Of a stretch of DNA of 64,000 bases, positions 1 through 12,574 are shown in pieces. The translations under genes were made by a program, and so were the position numbers. Position 1 is the first letter of the stretch, and each line of letters starts with the position of its first letter. Under the pieces are notes generated by a model. It ran no database searches. It worked only from the letters and a program-made list of their open reading frames with translations, and was not told the origin of the DNA. Source of the stretch: Cryptomeria japonica (lineage: Eukaryota; Streptophyta; Pinopsida; Cupressales; Cupressaceae); NCBI RefSeq assembly GCF_030272615.1, contig NC_081414.1:761201148-761265147 (forward strand). The letters run 5' to 3'.

Positions 1-2122
1 AACGATACTAAAAATAAATCTTAAACAAATACTTAAAAATATTAGAAATACACTTTTCACTTTCATATTATTCCTTAAAATACAAATGAACCAAAAGATT
101 ATAGTTATTAAGCCTAACGGTATCTTTGGATAAAAACTAGCTCCAAAACTGACATAAAAAGTCAATAACAAGAAAATTATCTAAATTATCTGAGGCTATA
201 TTTTTTGGAAAAAATTTTAAAGACGAAATTTATAACCCCATTTGCGTGCGTTCAGACTCTTGTAGCTTTAATCATACGAATTTGATATAAAAATCGATTT
301 TACCCGTACATTTAGAAAAGATTTCTCTGTACATGTTCATGGTATAAATATCAAACATCGCCCAGTCAAGTAACGTCCATCTCAAATCACACCAGGGTAC
401 AAAACTTGAGGTTCACTCGTGAGTGTATTCCCATTGTTGAACTGATTGACGTTGATAGAGGTATCAAAAGCTACAGTGGGTTCAATGTAATTGGCCTCAT
501 CCAAAGGAAAACTTTGACTGGGCGGAGGTTTTGACTGGTTTTTATCAATTTTGATGGAAGTTTTGACCCCTTTTTGGGTTTGATAGATTGTGCCAAAGAG
601 ACATTTATCCATCCTTTCCAAACAAAAAGATCGTCTGCTACTTATATGGACAGAAAAAAAATCCATCCTTACAATATATAATTTTGTTGCTCACAAGCCT
701 GTTGATACATCGGGTGCTCTGTGCTAATTTGTTCTGTACAATCACGACGCTTACAATTATTTTTTTATGAATAACTCTATTCTATTTCAAAGCTCTAAGT
801 TTAGAGTGTTTTTTTAAATTGAATACAAGCTGAAAGTTTGGCTCAAGTTGGGAGGATGCTATCAAAGTTTGTTAAGCTTAGATTATGCTACTCAAGATAC
901 ATTCTGTTTTTTAAAGTGCCAGGCCTTTTGAATTTGAACAACTCCTTTCTGTGCATAGCCAGTCATGAGTGCAGTTGATGATTAGAGGCATTTTGTCAAA
1001 CAGTTCTAATGCCTTATTCATACTTTCATTCTGCATAAGGTCATGGTATGAAGACAATCTGAACAAAATAACTTTCAATTTTTAATTTGACAAGCTCTAT
1101 ACATGTTTTGAAATTCCGGAGATTTTTGTCATTCTGATGAAGGATCACAGGGTGTGGTTTGAAACGTTGATGCAAAGAAAAAAAACATACACAATTGAAT
1201 TCAGCAACAAGCGAAAAAAACAAAAACTATTTTTGATATCTTTAATTTCTAATTTGTTGGGAGGTTTCTGACAAAAAATGCCGAGTTGGGCATTCCCCCT
1301 ACCAATAACATTTGCTTAGAAATGTACATGGCTTTTCCAACAGTCCAACTTTCTGCATACCTGAAGCAATGAATGCTGTCCATGAAACCACATTTCATTA
1401 AGGCATTCTGTCCAACATTCTTTTATTTGCAGTGTGCGATTTTATCTCCAGTTCTACAAAGCTATTTTGTGGATGCAGTAAATACTAGTCAAATTTTAAT
1501 ACCCAATTTTCCTGCAGATATCCTCAGCTAAAAGGAACCAAAACTAAAAAACAGTGGTAAGAAAATTTCGTTACTAATACACTGAAAGACAACATTCCAA
1601 TATGGTGAAGTGCATGCTGTTCTTGTTCGGATCATCATTACGAAGCATAGAAACCAAAAGGCTGGTATATTAAGAGGATAACATAGTAGGTATAAGAGAG
1701 CCCAATAAAAATTATCAAGAAAATTTGTTAATTAATTTGAGTTTTAAATTGTAGTGGCTTGGTTCAAGATACAACTCAATTTATTTCAAATTACAGATAT
1801 AATCTCTTATTTGAGAACTGAAAGTGGTCCCCATACTCTCTATACAAAGCAAATTTTGAATATAGTGTTTTAACTCTACAAGTTGCTGTACTTTGTAAGC
1901 TTGATTGGTTTTGTAATACTAGCTACGGACATGTTGACAGAAAAAGTTGCTGTACTTGATTCTCCTCGTGAGCTATTGGAATCAAGGTTGGTTGATCTCA
2001 TCTGCAACCTTATACATAGGAAATCTAATCGACCTCCCTTGGCTTATTATGGGGATTGAAGACATCACATTCATATATCAAAGAGTATCGGGAGTCTGAT
2101 ATTGAAACACCTCTATTTGCCT
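1..2122. other. Intergenic 3' flank of the P450 gene
   Basis: AT-rich sequence without a supportable gene. Short open frames (for example 382-666 on the minus strand and 588-770 on the plus strand) have no recognisable domain and look like chance. The only regulatory candidate is an AATAAA on the minus strand at 1780-1785, about 340 bp beyond the P450 stop codon, which could serve as its polyadenylation signal; this is weak because AATAAA is common in such AT-rich DNA. Confidence 0.6.
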
Positions 2123-4163
2123 TTACTGATATAGTACTGATTCTAGTCTGGGTTTCACAATTGCTTCAAGAGGTACACTTTTCACTGTATACCCTAAAGC
2201 TTCCACCATGTCAGAATCTTCCAGTTTCTCTTTGGAAAGAGGAAACCAGTTGAAAAGATGAATCAGACGAGCCAAACCCAGTAGAACCACATTCATTCCT
2301 AGAGCTGCCCCTGGACAACCTCTCCTTCCTGCTCCAAATGGGACAATTCTGCAATCAGGATCATTGAATTCCACATGGCTCATGTCATCTGTGATGAATC
2401 TTTGGGGCTCAAAATCATCGGGGTTTGACCAAACTGCAGGGTTCCTTCCCAGTGAATAAGTGTTGATAAGGATCCTGGTGTTCTTGGGTATGTCAAAGCC
2501 TTGTACTTTTGTATCTTTCATGGATATGTGAGGGATAAGAAAGCCACCCACAGGATGAAGCCTGAATACTTCCTTAACCACAGCCCTCAAAATTCTCAAA
2601 TGCGCCAAATCAGACTCTTCTACATGGCGCCCATGGCCAACAATTGCATCAATTTCCTCACGTACTCTGGTCATATATTCAGGGTGCCTCAAGAGCTCAG
2701 CCATTGTCCATTCACTAGTAACAGAAGAAGTATCTGTTCCCGCAGCAACTATATCCTGTGGACAACAAACTGTTAGCATTTTCTGTTTGAAACATTAATC
2801 ACAAGAGAAAGCAATAAATGAATCAGTGATTCACTAGGTTCTTCCACATGGCATGCCCTATGAATGTGCCTAAACTACCCAGTAAGATATTAAAAAACAA
2901 TCCACTTTCCTTTCACTGACTACAAATTGGGATTAGTAATTCTAGTTTCAAAAATACCTACTCCCCTCGCTCGTTCATATGTGCTGTAGCACCATAGAAA
3001 ACATCAAGCAGTAAATAAGAATCCTGTATTTCTCCCATTAGCCCAAACTGACCCTAGTATTTTTATTAAACTTTGATGCTTGAAAGCACTAAAATACTAT
3101 CCCAGAATGAGAATGAATACCTATACCCATATTTGAATAAAATTCATAATGGTGAGTTCAATTACTTAAAATGCTCTACGTGACACAAGAACACCTTCAT
3201 CAAGATAGTAGCCAAATAAACTAGTAGAGGATTGTTTGAAGTTACAATTAGAATGGCTTTAATCTTCATCTCGTTTAAGTTCTTCTCCCGACTTTCAGCT
3301 TCTAGCAGTGTGTGAACAAAGTTTAAGGGCTCAGTTTCACTGCCTTTTTTGAATTCAAGGCGTTGCTCCTGAATTATTGAACCATATAAGTTGTCAACCC
3401 ACTTCATTATTTCTTTCATCCGTCTTTCATGGCCCTGTAGATCCAGAGGCCTCAAGAAAGGAAGATAATCTCCAATATTGAATGCATTAATTAGGGAAAA
3501 TGACTCGTAAATTTTGGCCTTGTGTTCAGCAGCTACTTCAGGACCTGCACCTTTTAGGCCAAAAAACCTTTGGCCCAACACCATCCTGGTAATAGCATTG
3601 CTTGTGAGAGCCCCAAATAAGTTCCTCATGTCAATACTTTTACCTTCAAAAGATGCCTTGTATACATCCCTCACCATGCACTGGACTTCTTCAATTCTTC
3701 CTTGTCTGAAAAAATCCATCTTCTTTGTAGTCAGAAGCTCCATTAAGCAAATTTTTCTGACTGCTTTCCAATGCGGACCATAAGGAGCAAAAGCAATATC
3801 ATTGCCCCCAAATGTGAAGTGCTCTGAAGCAATATTCTTGGGCCTTGAAGCAAAAATACGGTCTTGCTTCAATAAGAACTCCTTCACATACTTGGGGTCA
3901 TCTGTCACAACTGCAGGCACCATTCCAATATGAATGTAAACAAGAGGACCATATTTTTGAGTAAATTTCTTCATACCCGAATGGGGAACCGGGCCAATTT
4001 GTAACAGGTTGCCCACGATGGGCCATCCTCTTGGACCAGGAGGAAGCTTCAACTGTTTTCTTCTCTTCCATTCGAGCAGATTCTGGAGACACACCGTCAG
4101 ACTAATTGCAAGCAGCAAGTATTCGGTCCAATGGCTAAGCAAATGCTCAGTTAGTATTCTCAT
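2123..4163 (-). CDS. CYP703-like: Cytochrome P450, CYP703-like (two exons)
   Basis: Exon 1 is 4163-3246 and exon 2 is 2755-2123. The 490-bp intron (3245-2756) begins GT and ends AG; splicing is in frame and gives 516 codons, a normal plant P450 length. Visible in order: a hydrophobic N-terminal ER anchor (about residues 15-30), the proline hinge LPPGP (40-44), the helix-C WKAVR, the I-helix oxygen-activation motif AAGTDTS (310-316) just after the splice junction, ExxR as EVFR (368-371), the PQRF variant of PERF (423-426), and the haem loop FGAGRRGCPG (446-455) with Cys453 as ligand. FLIPH, INTYSLGRN and GCPGA are the best pointers to CYP703 rather than CYP75 or CYP76. In angiosperms CYP703 hydroxylates lauric-type fatty acids in chain, in the tapetal ER, for sporopollenin. 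The family call rests on remembered motifs; another CYP71-clan family is possible. This is the only intact host gene here. Confidence 0.85.
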
Positions 4164-7100
4164 TGGCTCTACAAATTTTGAGCAAATTTTATACTCGATA
4201 CAAATCCTCCTCTGGGATGAAACTTATATGCTGTGCACTGAGAGGTTCACCTGAATTCCAGAAAACCCCACAGTAAATCTTTTTGAAGTCTTCAGAAATA
4301 CAACTTCAATCCAAATACATAAAGAGAAAAGTCAATTCTCTGATAAAAACTGACATTAGTATATAATTAATCATTTGTCCAGAGCCGATTATCCAATGGA
4401 AGCTTCAAATACTGCAAAACATAAAGGGTTATCTCCCACAATTACACAAATATCAAGAACAACAATATCAATGCGTATTGTCCAGCAGCTCCTGGGGAAT
4501 ACCCGCAAATTGACAAAACAAAAAAAATTACAGAGCACGCCCACATAATGTCGGCTACTTTTTCTGAAAATCCCCACACATTCCTTCAAAAGAAACCCGG
4601 GAGAGAACGAGCACACAGACTGGCGAATAAAATTAACAGCTATTCCTAGGTAAAAACCACAGATCAGTCCCTTCTACAGCACTGCCACAGATTTTGAGGG
4701 AAAACCTAATTTGAAAAAGTAAATTCCAAATATTCAAAAACTCAAAACGTTTGCTTTTAATGGCATCAAACATTGGCACTTAGAAAAGCATCTGTACTCC
4801 AGACTGGCTCTGGAACTGTACTATGGAAAGGAACTATAGGATCCAGTACAAAACAGACATGGGTGATCATTAATCATCACGATGACATCTCTATATGCGC
4901 CTGAAAAATCTTCCAATCGTAAGGACTGTCTATTAAAAGCTGTTTCTTACCTGGTAACCAACTAGAACATCATGAAACGAGCAGCCGACCAGGAATGAAT
5001 GCAACTCTGTACACCCGCAATAATTTTTTCCACTATCCAAGGTTAGCATTGATTGACTGGTTTCCTTTTCTATCCAACATGAGAGATCCTGTGGTATGAA
5101 CAACCCACAATACCATCTATAATAAATGTGCTATTTAGCTTGATGAGGTGAGGTTCTTCTTTTGGGTCCATTGCCAGACAAGGCTGCCAGTAGTTAATAA
5201 TGATTCCTTGCTTCCCCATGTGTGTGTGAATGTACTGCCCGGCTGTCATGAAATTGACTAAAACACACCCTTTCCATTTTGTTCCAACATGATTTTTGGG
5301 TCCCATGCAGCACACATTTGTCCTCTAAAGATCGCCCAAACAACTGTCATAGAAATTGACTTGAATCCCCATTTTAGCAGGGATATTTTAGTTTTCCATT
5401 AAAACATATTAAAAGGAAGTTTCAGAGCTTCCTGTCTCTGGATCTAATTAAATTGTCAAAGATCAACGTTCATGATAAGTATTGCATGCAGAGGCCAGAA
5501 GGGAATATGTTCTTCTTTAACCATAAATTATTATAGTTATGAAGATTCCCATGGACCATCTGCTAATGACAAATCAGATTTTATGTGAAACTTCTGACAC
5601 CTTGATTTTAGCAAGGAGTTTTTCTGTCTTTTCTGTATAGTCAAACAAGCTCACTAAAAATTCATGTCTGCTGATTGAAATGGTGTGAGAATGAATGTAA
5701 AAGTGGTTGTAAGAGGTATATTCTTGGGTAAGTACAATATGTATGTTTCATCAAAATCATGCTTCCTATCTGTAAATGTTACTAGGATACAGATGAGGGA
5801 TTATGAACCTTGAATCATGACATTCATGCTATGAGTCTTATATTCTCTTTCGCTCTCTTCTGACATGTAGTTTGATTTGAAACATTGAGAAAATAAATTC
5901 ACATAACAGTTATCAATAACATACACACAATAATAGATCCCAAATATTTACAGCTATATTCAATCATCTTAGTCCTATCAGTGGATGGATATTACTAATA
6001 TAAAGGCACCATATGGTAGGTGGGTATAACAACCTGTCTTATAAAATATGAAGATGCCAAATGCTTTTTGCTTTCTTAAAAGGAGATGATCTTTAAAAGT
6101 TGGATTCAGGACATATAAAATTCCTCTGCATACACAGTACACTATCTTTTTGTTTGAACATGCCCATTCAAAACCCTTAATAGTCCGAATTTACTTTTGG
6201 ACTTTCTCTATGCAAATTGGGTTCCATTTTTATTATCAATTGTTTTTGCCTACAGTTGTTAGGCTTGATTTCCACACTGCATAAAGTTTATCATCCTCAT
6301 TTAGGAGTAGAAGCTACTAAATGTTCCTCTTTTGAGATGCAGGACAACTAAAAGTTGAATACATTAAAATATCATCTAATGGGTGTGTTCAATTTTTTAG
6401 TGAAAGTCATCAACCCTAAACTCCTAAAAATGTGTAATGCCATGTACAACATGTGGAGATTAATATGAACATATTCCATGTCCAAATACCTACAGTACAC
6501 TCGACAGAGAAAGAACTTTTGTTAAATGAATTTTCTAATATGTAAAAGTAGGTGGTCTCTTTTTAAGTACACATAATTTTTTTATATATTTATGTTCTAT
6601 AAGAAAATTATTTAATATATTTATATATTGATAATTAATATAATTGTATATAAAATTGAACATGTATTTATGTTTTTCATTCATTTATATATATATTCGT
6701 ACATTTTTTTTCTTTTTATCATATCCATATACATAAGCATTTTGATACATTCTTCTAAATTATGAATTTATCATTCTTATTCAGATACCCATCCTTACAC
6801 ATTTGTTATCCACCCAAGATCTACCATCAATATGTCTTGGGTTATTTCCCTTGGTATAAGATTGATTCTACATCCATGGATTCAACCCTTAATTTATTTT
6901 AAAAAATTCAAATTCTACTCAATTGTCACTCATTCTTTTCTTAGTTTAAGCTGACTAAACCCGCATTTGTGTGATCTACTGGTATGTACTATTAGGAAAG
7001 GTTTCTCAAACTTACATCCTATTCTTAAAAATTAAAAAAATAAAAATAAAAAGTTGGGTTCTAGAACATAATAATGAAATATTTGTGACTTTAGAGGTTG

Positions 7101-8119
7101 ATTTGGGGCCCCGAAAAAGGTTGAAATGATCCTTAACTAGAACAAGTTGATTATGACAACATGAATCTCTTCAAAAAAAGAAAAGAAAAAAGGAGGGCTC
7201 GATAAACTTACTAGATAAAAAATTATGGCATCTAGAACTTGGGGCTCCTATATCACAAATGTAAGATCATCTATGACACATAAGAGAGCTATAAGAGAGA
7301 GTTACACTTGACAACCAACTTATCATTGGAAATAACAAGGTGAAACTATTGTTATGAACTTTTATAAAGTGATGCAAATCTAAAATATATCTACTTATCA
7401 CAGATTACCCAACATAATATAAATTGATTGAATAAATCAACAATTAAAAGTACAATAACAAATGCAAGTGTCATGATATTTACATGGAGAAAAACTCCAC
7501 ACCTAAAGAGATCCAAAGCTTGTATTAAATTTCAAATAAGTTAACAACAATAAAACTTCTCTTTTGGAATAATGGTAGCACTTCATTACTTCAACAACTT
7601 ACAAAACAACTTATCTTTTACTAACACAAGTATCTATTTCATAGATTAGCTAGGATGAGAATACTATGGTAGTATCTCAAAATAAAGGTCAAATACACTC
7701 ACAAAAAAACATATGCCCACATCATGGACAACTTATAAGCTTAGCAAAAAATATAAATGATCATGTGATCTTCACATGGGTGTCTAACCCATAGCCAATT
7801 GGAATTGGTCAATTGTCATTTCTCTATTACTCACTAATAACTCTACTAGCTAATATGCACAACATGCAAAACTTGGTACCTGAATTAGGATAACATGCAG
7901 AATACATACACAAACCTCAATTCCAAGTGGAACCCACTACCAAAATGGATCCTAGAAAGAATATTGTGGGAATATGCTTTATAATGGCTAGTGATAACTA
8001 GATCCACCTCTATGAATACAATTGCAATTTATCAAAGTACACCTTACAAGGATTATGGAGACACGTGAATGCAATTGCAAGGTTAATGTACATTATCCTA
8101 ATATTCCCCCACTTGTTAT
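4164..8119. other. Intergenic, no gene recognised
   Basis: This is the upstream flank of the P450 followed by AT-rich sequence (especially 6540-6720). Open frames at 4389-4616 and 5070-5315 (minus) show no domain, and their composition is that of random sequence. I see no LTR, TIR or coding remnant that can be named with confidence. The stretch 7440-8110 has the feel of transposon leader sequence but gives no domain. Confidence 0.5.
4360..4366 (-). promoter_or_regulatory. Possible TATA element of the P450 gene
   Basis: The minus strand reads AATTATATA here, about 200 bp upstream of the ATG at 4163, which would leave a 5' UTR of about 165 bases. A closer TATAAAA (4187-4193) is too near the ATG to leave a leader. 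The sequence is AT-rich, so this is only a candidate. Confidence 0.2.
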
Positions 8120-9580
8120 TGTAGCATCATAAATTGTACACCTTTGATTAGGGTGTTCAAATTCACACTCCTAGCATCCGTTTTCGTATTTCCCACTCCT
8201 TTATGCATTATAGGACCTTTATTGATTTAAATTAATATTTAATTCAATATTATGATTCTTATTCCACTTTAATGCATCATCACACTCTTTTTGGGGCTCT
8301 TATTTTTATGTGTGCCTTTTATCGTTTATTATTCTAATTTATTATAAATCCTACCCCATTTTAAATCTCAATACATGTTTCACTCATCTAAACATTATAT
8401 ATTATTGCACAAACTTAATTTTGGCATTAGAACCCTATTATCTCGCATTCCTAAAAAGTCAGGTTGAAATTATCGAGACCATGATGCCCAGAGCCGCATG
8501 GTCCCACACTTTTTTCTTTGAATTTTGGGAGGATAATAAGACAATCCTATCCTATTCAAATCTACCTCTGTGAGAACATATAAAAATTATATTTAGCCTA
8601 AAGGTAATTTTATTATGAAACCCCTATATAAGGCATCCCTCTCAATTCATTTCATCAATCTATCTTTATCACATTCTTGCATCTACAAGATTTGTTTAAG
8701 AGCAACATTTCAAGAATAGATCTAAGTTTAAGGAGCAACAAGCTATATCAAGGCATCTTCATTTATGTTTCAATTATGGTTTCATGATGGTTTATCATTT
8801 ATTGCAACAACACATGGAGGACTTATCCTAAGGACATTTTTTCATCAATTGAAGGTATAATCAATTCAATCAATCATTTCAATTCAAGCCTTTTCAATTC
8901 AATTTCAGTTCAATTCAAGAGTTAATTCCAAACCCAGGATTTGACCTAAGTAAATCCCTATCAACAACACCATTTTCTCCCTCTTGTGTGCAGTTACATA
9001 TTTTTGGAAAAGATAGGAAGAACAAGGGAGATCTAATAGACAAATACAAACTAGTACCCAAAACTAGGACAAAAACCTTGGAATAGGGCACTTTGGGCGA
9101 CACTATCTAAGATCAGGGCACCCTAGGCATCCTAGTCCTTAGAAGTCTGCACATGATTTTAGGAGAGAAGAGTACATGGTCTCAAAAGGTCTCAACTAAT
9201 CCTGTGTACAAAAATTCAAAAGACTAGAGCACTCTGGGTGACCTGATCCAATGAACTTAGCCTTAGATTTCAATCACAGGTGCACCTTTGTATTTCCTAT
9301 TCAATTTTGTACCTATTACAAATATTATGTTTGTGCATCAGTTTATTACTGCCCTTTACGTTTTCATTTGCATCAATACCAATATCTTATTTTGACATTA
9401 TCTCAAATCCATACACTTTCCAAAGTGACAAAGGAATAGAAGCCCTAAGGTACCATTTGACTCTCTTTGACTAGAGTTAGTCAAATTCATTCACATCTTT
9501 TGTGGCTTTGTATTCCAATGTTTTTGTGTGAAAGTGGATCTTCGATTTAACCCTACCTTTCTCTATTTTCATACTAAACA
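8120..9580 (+). repeat. LTR-like repeat, Gypsy relative
   Basis: It begins TGTAGCATCATAAATTG, similar to the start of the other LTRs in this window (11,361 and 44,040), and ends CTAAACA. The next bases, TTTTGCTGAACC, closely match the primer-binding stretch that follows the 5' LTR of the Gypsy element at 12,555 (TTTTGGTGAACC), so this looks like a 5' LTR in plus orientation. Its first roughly 560 bp are homologous, in reverse complement, to 30,228-30,803 and 31,398-31,970, and the next part to 11,099-11,360. No partner 3' LTR or clear TSD was found. The end coordinate is less certain than the start. Confidence 0.5.
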
Positions 9581-9900
9581 TTTTGCTGAACCATTTTCTG
9601 ATTTGTATGTGCATTTTCCTTTCAAATTAAAAAAAAAAAAAAAAAATCTTGTTTATGCATTGTGTGTGTTTATATTTAAAGATTTGTTATATTAGATCAT
9701 TTCATTTCATTGCAATAGTTGGCATTTCTTTCCAACTATGTTGGATTACTTTTTACATGACTTTCATGCCTTTTATAACCCATTTGACTATGATCACTGT
9801 ACCTTTGATGACCAATTTACTAGTGAAGAACATGATGAGGCTCTTGATGATTTCCTTTATCCTAAGCCCTCATAAAAGGGGACAATGCCTTTAATTTCAC
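9581..9900 (+). pseudogene. Retroelement leader and start of a gag-like frame (fragment)
   Basis: It directly follows the LTR-like repeat. After a PBS-like stretch and an A18-type homopolymer (about 9629-9647) a plus-strand frame around 9755-9880 reads an acidic segment ending in EALDDFL. The Gypsy element at 12,575 has a similarly acidic N-terminal segment ending in VLDDFL. The match is short; it suggests the beginning of the same kind of gag, broken soon after by AT-rich sequence. Confidence 0.3.
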
Positions 9901-10150
9901 ATCAATATGGAATTGGGTTCTATTCTATGTCATACTACATAGCTAGATTGTGGAAATAAAATTTACATAATTGTTTCTAGAGTTTAGTTGTAGATGCTTG
10001 ATAAATCTTCAAGAAAGATTTAGATGACTCTAATTTGTAGGGGATATTATATTAATATATTTACATAAATTGGAAGCTAAGCGATTGTTACCTTAAAAAA
10101 ATGGCATAAAATCTAGTAGGAGGAAAACATTTTATTATTTTTGTGTTCGA

Positions 10151-10450
10151 TTATGTCATTTTGTTAAATTTCTCCATTAATCTATTAATTTCAGCATCTT
10201 TCTTTTTCATCTCTTCAGCAAATATTTTCTCTCTCATTGCCTTCCTCTTCTCAATTTTTATTCATAAAATAAATGGAAATAGTTCAATATATGACACATA
10301 TATCGTAGTGGCCATCATCAATGACTTCTTGGAAGAATCAGAACCTAAAGACATTATATTTAGGATCCCTAGAGTAGATCTCTCTTGTCCTTTCTCAGTT
10401 TCTTCTAATCCCATCTTGGCTAGTTTATCCAATTTTTTATTGTGCTATTC
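10151..10450 (-). pseudogene. Minus-strand charged coiled-coil fragment, possibly gag-like
   Basis: One minus-strand frame reads for about 100 codons with a single internal stop and ends in a strongly charged, heptad-like segment (KKKDAEINRLMEKFNKMT then stop at 10,153-10,151). The plus-strand open frame at the same place (10,143-10,454) is hydrophobic and is probably only its complement. No domain can be named. It could be part of a minus-oriented retroelement related to the LTR-like repeats that flank the Gypsy insertion. Confidence 0.3.
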
Positions 10451-10454
10451 ATAA

Positions 10455-11098
10455 ATCCTTAATTATGATTCTAACTATGAAATAATCTATAAGGAATCTA
10501 TAATTCGTTAGGTTTTTTTTTGTCTATATGGATTGACTATTCTTTTGAATTCATGTTCTTTAACTTAGAAGAGAGTGTGGATTCTCTATTAGGGTGGAAG
10601 TTTGAATACATAGAGGTATTAGAATGTTCACTTTCCCTTTGAGAAAATATTTTTTAGCTTTCTCTATTCACAAATAATTCTTCACACTCAAAATATATAG
10701 CATTGTTAAGAAATACTATTTTAGACACTAATGAAGTAGTGTTTGATGCTAGCCCTTTCTCCCTAAGGTAATGTGAATGCTTTAGCTAGGCTTTTCCTTA
10801 AGTTAGGGTCACTTTTTGTTTCTTCTTATTGGGATTGGAGGAAAGGGGTTACTCTTAATTCCTTTTTAGGTCAATAGGAAGGAGGATTTACTACTACTTG
10901 AAAGGTAGGAAAATTTAAGGTTTCACAAGTCAAACTTTGTCAACTAGGAAATGACACTTGTAACTTTAACACGCATCACATTAAAAGGAGAGTAAACTTT
11001 CCAATAGATACAACCTCAATTATATTAGGAGAGGTTTGAATACTAATTGGATTCTATTCCTTTTGTTTGAGTTGAAAATGCAATTAGGAGGGATATAA
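10455..11098. other. AT-rich spacer, nothing recognised
   Basis: No coding remnant, inverted repeat or LTR boundary could be supported between the minus-strand fragment and the start of the repeat copy at 11,099. Confidence 0.4.
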
Positions 11099-11360
11099 AT
11101 TGAATTGGAAAGGAATGCCTTTTGAGGGCAAGACTAGATCTAAAATTGAAATGCTTGAATGTAGATGATTATAGCTTCAATACCTAATGAAATGCTCTTA
11201 CGATAAGTCCTCCATGTGTTGATGTAATTACATGATAAAATACATAAAATCCATCATGAAATCATAATCGTAACATAATATGAAGATGTCTTGATGTAGT
11301 TTGATTCTCCTTGAATCGGATCTGCTCTTGAGGAAGAAGAATTCATCTTGAATTGGAGTG
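11099..11360 (-). repeat. Repeat copy A, left part (split by the Gypsy element)
   Basis: It matches 31,142-31,397 closely through to the pentanucleotide GAGTG (11,356-11,360), where the Gypsy element begins. The match resumes immediately after the element at 30,223 with a second GAGTG and continues to 31,054. The two parts therefore form one interrupted copy (A) of the repeat whose uninterrupted copy (B) is 31,142-32,224. Confidence 0.8.
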
Positions 11361-12554
11361 TGTAGTGTCCTAAATTGTGCTCGATGCATTTATGACACTT
11401 ACGCATGATGCCTAGTGCATTTATGATGAATCTGTGATCAAAAGTATGTTATTTTAGCATCATGGGCTTGAAGGACGAAGTGCCTTGAAATGCCTTGAAA
11501 GCCTCTTTGGGCCTACTTTGTGATGGATGTAAGTATGACACGGGGACGTCCATGCGCTTTGCTAACGTCCCAAAAATCTGGATGAATCTCGACTTTGACA
11601 GAGAGTCAGACATTGGCCGACACGTGTCCTTTGGCTCACGTTTCGTCATAACGGATCTCTATGCCCCTTTCGGATTTAAGAAACCTTCCTTGCTCATTTT
11701 TAAGGGTTCTCAACTTGGGTTCTTGGCTCCTGGCTTTCATTGTGCTCTCAATATCTTGTTGATGTCTTTATGCTCTTGGATATATACTCTACCAATATCA
11801 AGTTATAGCTATCTTGTGGTGGCTTCTTACTAACACAGCAATCAAGTGGGGTTCGTCACGCTCACAATTCCAAATACAAGGGGTTTGGCATTATTCTCAT
11901 TCTATCTCTTTTACCAATTTCTTTCACATGCAATGAGTCCTTTACATTGTTGAACATTTACTTCCAATATTTCTTGCATGCAATAGGCATTAGCTTCTTC
12001 TAGACGAAGTTTATTTTATATTTGCATTTACTTTCCAGCATTTACTTTCCAATTTACTGAGTTCAAATTTATTTTTCCAATATATCTATCTAGTTGTCTA
12101 TGGCGATAGAAACACCTAAACAAGGGTCAGACTGAGGCAGGCCCCTATACAACCCCAACAATTTTCCTCATCTCAGTGCGTGCAGGTGACGAACAGGTTC
12201 TACGCGCAAGAGACAGTTTGCAGACTCCTTTTTGGACTTTTCCCTATCCACAAGTTGTATGGAATACAACGTATCATGCTAGCATACACACCCCGTGCTA
12301 GTATCTAGAACCTGAGAGCTCCCCAGGGGCAGGTATAATCTGCTTTTAACATTGCACCGTTCTGTAAACTTAGATTTGTATATTCATTATGTATGCACTG
12401 TAATTTTGTTATTTAATATCTCTTATGTAGAGTAGTTAGTTTAGTTTGTCTCTTATCCCTTGGCTCATCTTAGAGCCTGTTCGAAGAGGTAGCGGTGGAC
12501 ATATTTGCCTTCTAAGATTTATCATCTTGGAGGGGGCCAATCTCCTCTCCTACA
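11361..12554 (+). repeat. 5' LTR of the Gypsy element
   Basis: It begins TGTAGTGTCC and ends CTCCTACA, and is homologous along its length to 29,053-30,222. It holds a TATA-like ATATATAC near 11,780 and a perfect palindromic G-box GACACGTGTC at 11,619-11,628, both in plausible U3 promoter positions. Homology stops exactly at the terminal CA, where the PBS-like site starts. Confidence 0.88.
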
Positions 12555-12557
12555 TTT

Positions 12558-12571
12558 TGGTGAACCTGACG
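12558..12571 (+). promoter_or_regulatory. Primer-binding-site-like sequence
   Basis: TGGTGAACCTGACG starts three bases after the LTR, the position of a minus-strand DNA primer site, and begins TGG as required to pair with a tRNA CCA end. I could not assign the tRNA. A similar stretch follows the LTR-like repeat ending at 9580. Confidence 0.6.
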
Positions 12572-12574
12572 TGA

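Noticed and set aside
382-666. 94-codon minus-strand frame
   Set aside because: No homology, start context or neighbouring exon; overlaps an equally meaningless plus-strand frame.
4187-4193. TATAAAA on the minus strand 24-30 bp before the P450 ATG
   Set aside because: Transcription from it would start at or inside the start codon.
5070-5315. 81-codon minus-strand frame upstream of the P450
   Set aside because: No recognisable motif and an isolated position.
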